Virus record (IMG/VR): IMGVR_UViG_3300025120_000425
Coordinates: 1 to 27,468 of that record
Origin: a virus
Length of the DNA: 27,468 nt
Direction: 5' to 3' (one strand)
Part shown: positions 7,454 to 15,100 of the stretch, piece by piece
Position numbering within the stretch: the stretch's first letter is position 1
How the letters are laid out: every line of letters starts with the position of its first letter
The notes under the pieces: generated by a model
Databases searched by the model: none
Seen by the model: the letters and a program-made list of their open reading frames with translations, nothing else
What the model was told of the DNA's origin: nothing
Translations under genes and position numbers: made by a program

Positions 7454-7461
7454 TATTTATA
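7454..7461 (+). promoter_or_regulatory. TATTTATA element close to a start codon
   Basis: An exact octamer ends only 4 nt before the ATG of the 61-aa gene. If it is a -10-type element, the transcript would start at or just inside the start codon, giving a leaderless mRNA or a later start. Confidence 0.35.
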
Positions 7462-7465
7462 ATAT

Positions 7466-7651
7466 ATGAAAAAATATAAAGTTTTAATTATTCAGAGTAA
7501 TGGGTTATATACTAATAATATGTCAGTGTTTTATAACCCTATTTATAACGAAGGTGATAGTACTTTTGAAACTGAAGAAGAAGCTATAGATTTTTGCAAT
7601 AGTATAGATGAAATATCAGAATTTGCAATTGTACCAGTATATATAAAATAA
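7466..7651 (+). CDS. Small hypothetical protein, 61 aa
   Basis: The short product (MKKYKVLIIQSNGLYTNN at the start, then ETEEEAIDFCNSIDEISEF and AIVPVYIK) has a beta-alpha-beta look: an opening strand, a Glu-rich helix and a closing strand. It has no motif that gives a function. It lies 18 nt after the +1-frame ORF, has a TATTTATA element just before its start, and is followed by a clear terminator. These support it being real despite its size. Alternative internal starts exist at Met19. Confidence 0.55.
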   Translation: MKKYKVLIIQSNGLYTNNMSVFYNPIYNEGDSTFETEEEAIDFCNSIDEISEFAIVPVYIK

Positions 7652-7677
7652 TAAGATATATGTATTAAAATGTAATA

Positions 7678-7710
7678 AATACCTAACTATTAATTTAGTT
7701 AGGTATTTTT
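7678..7710 (+). terminator. Rho-independent terminator after the 61-aa gene
   Basis: A perfect 12-bp stem AATACCTAACTA / TAGTTAGGTATT with a 6-nt loop ends in a run of T (7706-7710). Confidence 0.86.
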
Positions 7711-7722
7711 CATTATATCAGA

Positions 7723-7730
7723 TATTTATA
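7723..7730 (+). promoter_or_regulatory. TATTTATA element, candidate phage late promoter
   Basis: The context is GATATTTATAATAAAAGGTT, 14 nt before the start codon and 12 nt after a terminator. The same extended context (TATTTATAATAAAAG) recurs before the 1585-aa baseplate gene. Confidence 0.55.
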
Positions 7731-7744
7731 ATAAAAGGTTTAAG

Positions 7745-9283
7745 ATGAAATTAGTATTAAGTGAATCTCAATATAATAGAATATTTAACAACAAGAAAAG
7801 AAAAATAGTTGTTACAGAGTCTCAATATAATAGACTTTTAAATGAGTCTGATTTAAGTGATAACTTTAGTAAGATAAAAAAGTTCGATATTGTTAAAATA
7901 GATATGGATGATAGTAGACATAGTACTTTACACTTTAGAGTAATGTCTATGACTTCAAATGGGTTAATAATGATTAATTGTAATAATGGTGTTTATAAAA
8001 ATGCTTATTTCTATATTAATAAGAGTGGGTATTCTGGTGATAGTTTAAAATATAAAATAGCACAAGATAAAAGTGTTGAAGATAAAAAAGATTTATGGAG
8101 TACGCTTGGAGACACTAAGTTATGGCGAAGTTCTACATTTAATAATATAACTAAAGTTGATGTATATGTAGACGGTGAAAAAGATTGTAATCTAGCTGAT
8201 AACGCTAAGAAAAAATTATCGGTAGTTGACGATACCTCTAAAGATGATTCTAAAGACAAGTCTAAACCTAAAGGAAAAATTGATTCTATGACTTCGGTAG
8301 TTAGTACACTTAATCAAATTAAACCTGATTATAAATATAATATAATTATTGGTGATTATAAAGAGAATAGTAAAAAAAATAAAGAGGGTAAAATAGCTAA
8401 TAATATAAAAGATGGTAATGTGATAATACATGTAACCTCAAGAGCTGGTAAAACAGTTGATTTTGAAGTGTTAAGTGTTGAAGGTGAGTCTGGTAATATA
8501 TACAAACATTTAGTAGGTAAAGACTCAACTTTTATTATAGATAAAAAAAGTATAACTATAGACGAAGAAAGTAAGGCTGTATTTAAAATGTTTACTCTTG
8601 ATATAGAAACTTTTAAAGACGAGAGTAAAGATGGTGTTAGAGCTAAAGAAGATGACGCTATTGCTAGTATAATGCAGTTTTATGTTGCTGGACCTTATGA
8701 TAAAGATAAGGATTATAAAGAGGGTGAAGAAGAAGAAGAGGTAGAGTTATCTGATGAGGAAATAGAAAAGGCAGTTAAAGAAGATGATATATTGAAAAGG
8801 ATGATTCAGAATAATCCTGGAGATTTTTTTACATTTATGGGTGTTGCTAGAAAAAAAGGTATTATACCTAGTCAAGAAATTTTTGACAAGTGGAATGCTG
8901 ATGATAAAGGAAGTGATGCGTATGGTAAATTAAAGACAGATGGTGAGATTGAATTTAAATTTGAAGGTAAATTAGAACCAATAGGAACTAGGAGTGATGA
9001 GCAATTAGCTGATTTAGAAAAGTTTAAAAAAGCAGTTAAAGATAAGAATGGTAATCTTATCGCTAAGGTTGGTAAGTATAAATCAACTGATAAATACATG
9101 AAGCTTTACGGTAAAGGAGTTGATGGTTTTAATTATGGACTTAGATTGTATAATACTGAATCATTTGGTAAAGAAGATGTTATTGAGGTTGTAGTTGTGT
9201 TATATGATAAAAACGGAGCCAAAGGAGAAGAAATAGCTAAAGACAAAATAAAAATTATAAAGAATACATCTAAGGAAAAATAA
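7745..9283 (+). CDS. Unrecognised 512-aa protein with duplicated ESQYNR motif
   Basis: The family is not recognised. The N-terminus carries a tandem duplication: LVLSESQYNRIFN (3-15) and VVTESQYNRLLNE (22-34), each with an L/V-x-E-Ser motif. LNE-Ser (32-35) would be a third site. These resemble prohead-protease targeting sequences and the N-termini of other proteins in this window. The remainder is rich in Lys, Asp and Glu. It has a low-complexity linker near residues 160-178, a strongly acidic patch near 330-345 (EGEEEEEVELSDEEIEKAV), and a C-terminal beta-rich part. It is transcribed from its own TATTTATA element. It ends 3 nt before the tape measure start, so the two are probably co-expressed. 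A structural or tail-assembly role is suggested by position only. Confidence 0.55.
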   Translation: MKLVLSESQYNRIFNNKKRKIVVTESQYNRLLNESDLSDNFSKIKKFDIVKIDMDDSRHSTLHFRVMSMTSNGLIMINCNNGVYKNAYFYINKSGYSGDSLKYKIAQDKSVEDKKDLWSTLGDTKLWRSSTFNNITKVDVYVDGEKDCNLADNAKKKLSVVDDTSKDDSKDKSKPKGKIDSMTSVVSTLNQIKPDYKYNIIIGDYKENSKKNKEGKIANNIKDGNVIIHVTSRAGKTVDFEVLSVEGESGNIYKHLVGKDSTFIIDKKSITIDEESKAVFKMFTLDIETFKDESKDGVRAKEDDAIASIMQFYVAGPYDKDKDYKEGEEEEEVELSDEEIEKAVKEDDILKRMIQNNPGDFFTFMGVARKKGIIPSQEIFDKWNADDKGSDAYGKLKTDGEIEFKFEGKLEPIGTRSDEQLADLEKFKKAVKDKNGNLIAKVGKYKSTDKYMKLYGKGVDGFNYGLRLYNTESFGKEDVIEVVVVLYDKNGAKGEEIAKDKIKIIKNTSKEK

Positions 9284-9286
9284 GTT

Positions 9287-11857
9287 ATGGCAGCAGACGA
9301 TTTTAAAAAGAACTTTGACGAAATGATTGCGAAGCAAAAGCAGATTAATGCTGGAGCTAAAAAGTTAGAAACAAGTCTTGCGGCTCAGCTTGATATGCAA
9401 AAAGATATCTTAGCCGTTAAGCAAGATATTAACAATACCCAAAAACGTATTAATGAATTAAAAGAGCAAGAGAAAAAGGCTTTAAACGACGAAAAGGTTA
9501 AGTTAAAAGAAATTGAAGAGGAGAAAAAGAAAGGTGCTAAAACTGATAAGAAGAGACTAGAAATTCTTAAAAAAGAATTAGTAGCTATTCAAAAAATAAA
9601 AATAGAAAAAGGTGAAAAAATAGCTTTAGGTAAACATGAATTAGAACAACAAGAGAAAGGGTTGGCTAACATGAGAGCCATGGTTAAGGAGAGTAATAAA
9701 CTTAAAGCTATTGGTAAATCCGCAGTTAATTTCACTAAAAAATGGGGTTGGGACAACCTTAAAAAGTACGGTATCTTTGATATGGATAAGGCAATCCGAA
9801 ACACCGCTCGTAGTATGGGTGTTGCTGGACCTGCGTTCAAAGATATGTCTAATAATCTTCAAGATGCTGGGTTAGCAACTCAATCTATGGGTATTGGTAT
9901 AACTAAACTAGCTGAAATGCAAGGAAGTTATAGTAAGGAGATTGGTAGGTCTGTTATGTTAACCAAAGAAGGTCTTGTGGCTATGGGTGAGTTATCTCAA
10001 GGTACTGGACTTGGTGAGCAGTTTGCTGTAGGTATGGCTGGCGCTATGGATAATTTTGGAGCTAGTGTAGGGACCAGTAGGGACTTGATTGAGGAAACCA
10101 TGAATATAGCCGATAGCATGGGCGTAAACTCAGCTGCGGCTGCGGAGTCAATGCAAAAGAATTTAAAGTTTGCTCAAAAGTATAATTTTAAAAATGGGGT
10201 TAAGGGGCTTGCTAAAATGACTAGTGAGGCTTTGAGACTTAAATTAGACTTGGATGGTATAGCTGGGTTAGCTGACAAGGTTTTTAGACCTGAAGGTGCT
10301 ATTGAGTTGTCTGCTAAATTATCCACCATGGGAGGTGCGTTTGCTCAAATGGCTAACCCTATGCAGTTGATGTTTAAAGCTAGGAATGATTTTGCTGGTT
10401 TTGCTAAAGATATAGGTAAAGCTACATCTGAATTTGTAGAATACAACAAAGAAAATGGTACTTTTGACGTGAAAGGTGGTCTTGCTCGTGATAGAATGAG
10501 GGAGATTGCTAACATGACTGGCATTGGTGTTGAGAAGTTACAGGAAATGGCTACTCAACAAAAAAAGATTCAAATGATTGGTTCGGCTTCCCCTATTAAT
10601 ATACCTGAAAAAGATAAAGCTATGGTTGAGTCTTTTGCTAATATAGGTAAAGATGGGAAAATAGAGATAAAGGTAGGTAATGAAGTTAGAGAATTAAAAG
10701 ATTTAAGTGATAAGGATTTAGAGACGATTAGAAAGAAAGACCAAAGTCTTAAAAAGAGAGGTGAAGATGCTAGAACTGCTCTTGATATTTTTGACGACAT
10801 ACAAAAAGAACTACAAGGATTATTATTACCATTAGCGCAAGGACTTAGGACTGCTGTAGAACCATTGCAGCAGATGATGGCTGATGCTCAAAAAGAAGGT
10901 GGTCTAGTAGAGGTTATGAAAAATTTTATTAGAGATATAGGTGACCTAGGAGGTGTGTTGAAAAAATATCTGGTAAAACCTATAGCGAAATTAGCTGAAT
11001 GGGGTGGTGCTAAGGGCGTTTTAGCTGGTATTATAGGTTTTAAATTAGGTACTTGGGTACTTAGAGGAATGAGTTTAGGTAAGGGTTTTAATCTTACAGC
11101 TAGAGCTGGCGGCGGCGGTGGACTTGGTAGTATGTTAGGTGGAAAAAAGACTAAATTAGGTAGACTTGCTAGGAATAGTAAAGCTATGAGGTTGAGAGCT
11201 GGTAGAGGTCTTGGTAGAAGTATGGCTAGAGGTGGTGGTGCTGGTATGGGCTTAGGATTATTAGCTGGAGGTATGTCGGCTTATAGTGAGTATCAAGAGA
11301 ATAAAGAACTAGGTATAGGTACTAAAGAAAATGTTGGTAGAAGTGCTACTAAAGGTATAACCGCTGGACTTGGCGCTTGGGGAGGTGCGGCTGCTGGAGC
11401 TGCTATAGGTAGTGTGGTTCCTGTTATAGGTACTGTTATTGGTGGTCTTATTGGTGGTGCTTTAGGGGCTATGGGTGGAGATGCTATTGGTGGTGGACTT
11501 GGTGATGCTATGTATGGTGAAAAACAACGTAGGTATGATGGTTCTGAGGTTAAAGATGGTATAATCAAGTTTCATCCTAATGATAAGTTCATGCAGATGA
11601 ACGATGGAGCTATATTAGCTTCAACACAAGAAGGTCAATTACATAAAGCTGCTAAAGAGTTAAATGGTGGTGGTGATGTAAATCATAAATTTGATGATGT
11701 TAATATTAATATTAATATTAATGCAACTGGTATTGATAACGATATAGCTAAGAAGATTATTGATAATAAATCATTTATTAGAAATTTAAATACTAAGATT
11801 AAAGAGGAAGCTGCTATGGTACTTTCGGGAGGTATTTTAAATCCTACACCAGCATAA
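9287..11857 (+). CDS. Tail tape measure protein
   Basis: This protein sets tail length by spanning the growing tube and is ejected or inserted into the host membrane at infection. The 856-residue product has the usual architecture. A Lys/Glu-rich coiled coil covers about residues 1-130. A long Met/Ala/Gly-rich helical middle follows (for example TARSMGVAGPAFKDMSNNLQ). Hydrophobic Gly/Ala segments lie near 573-600 and 694-735 (GAWGGAAAGAAIGSVVPVIG and onward), like the membrane-active helices of tape measure proteins. The C-terminal repeat of Asn-Ile is followed by a helix. At about 0.15 nm per residue it would fit a tail of roughly 130 nm (an estimate from the usual rule). It follows the 512-aa gene by 3 nt and precedes the A/T repeat. 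No close similarity to T4 gp29 is visible; the call rests on architecture and position. Confidence 0.85.
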   Translation: MAADDFKKNFDEMIAKQKQINAGAKKLETSLAAQLDMQKDILAVKQDINNTQKRINELKEQEKKALNDEKVKLKEIEEEKKKGAKTDKKRLEILKKELVAIQKIKIEKGEKIALGKHELEQQEKGLANMRAMVKESNKLKAIGKSAVNFTKKWGWDNLKKYGIFDMDKAIRNTARSMGVAGPAFKDMSNNLQDAGLATQSMGIGITKLAEMQGSYSKEIGRSVMLTKEGLVAMGELSQGTGLGEQFAVGMAGAMDNFGASVGTSRDLIEETMNIADSMGVNSAAAAESMQKNLKFAQKYNFKNGVKGLAKMTSEALRLKLDLDGIAGLADKVFRPEGAIELSAKLSTMGGAFAQMANPMQLMFKARNDFAGFAKDIGKATSEFVEYNKENGTFDVKGGLARDRMREIANMTGIGVEKLQEMATQQKKIQMIGSASPINIPEKDKAMVESFANIGKDGKIEIKVGNEVRELKDLSDKDLETIRKKDQSLKKRGEDARTALDIFDDIQKELQGLLLPLAQGLRTAVEPLQQMMADAQKEGGLVEVMKNFIRDIGDLGGVLKKYLVKPIAKLAEWGGAKGVLAGIIGFKLGTWVLRGMSLGKGFNLTARAGGGGGLGSMLGGKKTKLGRLARNSKAMRLRAGRGLGRSMARGGGAGMGLGLLAGGMSAYSEYQENKELGIGTKENVGRSATKGITAGLGAWGGAAAGAAIGSVVPVIGTVIGGLIGGALGAMGGDAIGGGLGDAMYGEKQRRYDGSEVKDGIIKFHPNDKFMQMNDGAILASTQEGQLHKAAKELNGGGDVNHKFDDVNINININATGIDNDIAKKIIDNKSFIRNLNTKIKEEAAMVLSGGILNPTPA

Positions 11858-11881
11858 TTTAAAAAAAATATCACTTAGGTG

Positions 11882-11912
11882 TTGACAAACGTAATTTTAA
11901 ACAGTATTTTTG
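11882..11912 (+). promoter_or_regulatory. Bacteroidota-type housekeeping promoter (TTG-N20-TATTTTTG)
   Basis: TTG at 11882-11884 and TATTTTTG at 11905-11912 are 20 nt apart, matching the Bacteroidota -33 TTTG / -7 TAnnTTTG arrangement. It lies 24 nt after the tape measure stop, just before the A/T repeat, and would give a leader of about 185 nt to the 1585-aa baseplate gene. Confidence 0.5.
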
Positions 11913-12022
11913 TTTATATATATATATAATATAAGATATATTAATAATAAATATAATAATATATATATATATAATATAATAATATATATATAATATAATA
12001 ATATAATAATATAATAATATAA
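11913..12022 (+). repeat. A/T-only simple repeat with four perfect 8-bp units
   Basis: Within 110 bp there is a single non-A/T base (G at 11935). It begins with TA dinucleotide runs and ends with four exact head-to-tail copies of TAATATAA (11991-12022); another copy is at 11972-11979. The surrounding non-coding gap (11858-12102) also holds a host-type promoter upstream and a weak A/T hairpin at 12024-12049. The repeat could be a strand-opening region, a promoter-spacing element or neutral slippage. Confidence 0.85.
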
Positions 12023-12079
12023 GGAATTTATTTTTAATAGTTAAAATTCTTTATTTTCTAAAATTTTCCATTAGCATAG

Positions 12080-12087
12080 TATTTATA
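12080..12087 (+). promoter_or_regulatory. TATTTATA element, candidate phage late promoter
   Basis: The context is AGTATTTATAATAAAAGATT, 15 nt before the baseplate gene start. Thirteen bases after the octamer nearly match those of the copy at 7723, which suggests that the element extends downstream of the octamer. Confidence 0.55.
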
Positions 12088-12102
12088 ATAAAAGATTTTA
12101 CT

Positions 12103-15100
12103 ATGCCAGGTAGTTCACCATTTACCATAAACAACTTCTCTCCAGATTTTAGAGATGCATTATTAAATAGAAACCTATTAGTTGATACTGTTACTAATAA
12201 CAGTCTTAGTTCATGGTTAGATAGTATTAACAAGATACCCTCTATAGGTGATGGTGTAGGTATTATTAAAGGTTCTGAAGATATAGAAATAGATGGAGTT
12301 TTATATAGGGAGTCTAATGTTATATTTAGTAAAATAAATAAAGATGAATATTATACAGGAATAGGTATAGATTACTCAAGTGTAGATGTAGATTATGGTA
12401 TAGTATCAACTGGTCCAATAAGCTCACCAACTAATGATAGTGATTTTTGGAGAGACGAAAATACAGTATTCAATATATTTAATGAGGGTAACCCTGAGTA
12501 TTACGGTAATTCAGTTATAGATTACTCAAATACTAATGTAGTTACTAATACTGATTATATTAACAACAGTTTATTTAGTGCTCAAAATAGTCCAGAAAAT
12601 GATGCGTCTTTTAGAAGAGAATTAAATATAACTCAAAATCAATACAAGGCTGATATATATGAAAAAGTAAGTTTAGATTTATTACCATTTGAAGTAGACT
12701 TAGCTTTAGCTACATTAGACTTAGACCCAAATACTTATTCACCAAGTTTAGAAGCTTATACGTTAAAATCAGTACCAGAAAACGGACCATTTCAAGGTGG
12801 TAATATTAGACAATTCAATACATCCAAAAATATGTATTTGGATGTAGATAAACAAACTAGGGTAGATTTAAATACACAGCCAATGGCTACCGTTCAGTAT
12901 AAATCTTACTTAGATGAAAATGGTAATCTTAACTTTGGTGACACAGGCTCAGTTCAATTAGTTGATGCAATAGGTTCAGTCTTGACTGGTGGCGGTATAG
13001 GCCTTGACCCTAACTCAGGTAGTATCGTACCTGACTTTGACGTTAGAAGTTCATTAGCTGGTAGACTGTTAACTAGTGCTGGAGCTTTAGATGACACTAG
13101 ATTAGGGCAGATAAGTCCTCAATATTTAGGTATGGCTATTGGTAATAATATAGCTTTTAATTTACAAGAAGAAACATTAGGTAGAATAAACACAAACCCA
13201 TTAAGCTTAGCTATGGGTGGTAGTCTTATAGTTCCAAACAATAAGATAACAGTTAAAGACGGTCCTTTAGGCTTTGGGGCTGATATCTTAGAAAGAATGA
13301 CTGGAGCTAAAATTCCAGTAAGTCTTTTACCAAAAGAAGCTGATATATTTTCATACGATACTAAAGGCTACATAGGAGGGGGAGGTAACATCCAAAGAGC
13401 TAATGCTATTTTAAAAAATACAGGTAAGGGCACTGTTAGTTATTTACTTGGTAATGTAAAAGCTAGTATAAACACTAATTTTACGGGTAATAGACAAGGA
13501 TACGCCCCAGCTTTTGACGGTGGAGGTAATGACAAAATAAGCGATTCTGAAGCTAAGTTATATGCATTATATGACGGTGAAAAAAGTGGTTTTGTTAAAG
13601 ATATTTTAAGTCAAACAAAAGAAAACACCCCTGTACCTCAATCATCATATGACTTAGAAGGTATGGTTAGAAATAGCGGGTTTAATCAAGGTCCAGCTAC
13701 AATTTTCAATCATCATGTAGAAACGATAGATAATACACCACCTTTATTTTCAAAATTTACATGGAGCGACAAATTATATAACAAACTAGCCAGAATAAGC
13801 GATACGGCTTTAAACGGCACAGATTTTACAGAACCAAAAACAATCCTATTCAAAACTCAAGAATTGTTTAATTCTGGAAAAATGAGAACTTTAGTAAGTG
13901 GTAAAGGAGTTAAAGCAAATATACCTGTAGGTGAGTTAGATGAAATAACTAGCACTTATGAAATAGCGGGTCAAAGATACATGTCTAAAGGTAGTGCCGT
14001 ATTTAAAAATGGGGGTAGAGATTTAAATAAAGATTCTACACCAGACAATATGTTTGCTAGAGCATGGTCAACTGTTGATGCTTACAACTCTTATGACGAC
14101 CTTCAAAAACATAGCGCATTAAGTCCTGACGGAAGAGTTGATAGAAATTTAAATATTGAATCATCAGTATTAAGAGACCCTGGTGTTGTTCAAATTGGAC
14201 CGTATAAAGGTGAAAAAATAAAAAGATTTATGTTTTCATTAGAGAATTTAGCTTGGAGTGACTCACTAACCAAATTAATGCCATGTGAAAAAGGTCCAGG
14301 CGACCCATTAACAGGTAGAAGTGGTAGAATAATGTGGTTTCCACCGTATGATATAGCAATAAACGAAAGTGTTTCAGCTAGTTACGATAGAACTAATTTT
14401 ATAGGTAGAGGTGAACCAATATACACATATAATAACACAGAAAGAAGTGGAACACTATCTTGGAAGATAGTAGTTGACCACCCTAATTATATAAATTTCT
14501 TTAGAGATGGTACTGATATGGATTATGCTTCATTCTTTGCTGGAGCAATGAGTGTTGAAGAAATAAGAAACAGGGTGCTATCTGATGAAGAAAAAGATAA
14601 GTATGAAATAGCTGAAGCTAATAAAGACATAAACGGTGTACCAAAACAAGTAAAACCTAAATTTGAATTTAATATATATTACCCAAATGATAATTCAGAA
14701 GTACCATATTATGACTCAAGTGTTATTGTTACTGGTAGTAACATAAATTCATACGAGAGCGGACGTGACTACGATGGTAATTTTATAGACTACGGACAAC
14801 ACCCTTCAGGTATTGTATATGATACCGTAGAGGTTGATGGGGTAATTAATGCCACTACTGGTTTCACTACTGTTTACGGTATGAAAACAACAACTAGAGA
14901 TGGTGGTAAAACTGATATTGACAATACTAACTTCGGGTTAAACGGAACCTCTAATTCGATAAAGTTAAGTATGTCAGATATTGAGGAATTAGACGGGTGG
15001 TATGGTTTTGAGGATTTGAGAACAGGAGACGATTTAGATAATTATTTCATTAGTAAAGAAGGTAATTGTAGATATTGTAGATTTACAATAAAAGGATACG

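Noticed and set aside
11293-11568. Open minus-strand frame rich in Pro and Ala opposite the tape measure gene
   Set aside because: It is the complement of the Gly/Ala-rich membrane segment of the tape measure protein; composition mirrors that gene and there is no promoter or plausible start region.
11872-11881. Small hairpin CAC-TTAG-GTG after the tape measure gene as a terminator
   Set aside because: The stem is only 3 bp and no T-run follows, so it gives no support for termination.
11913-12022. CRISPR-like or iteron array from the 8-bp repeats
   Set aside because: Units are adjacent without spacers and purely A/T, so they are a simple tandem repeat; no replication initiator gene or partner sites are visible.
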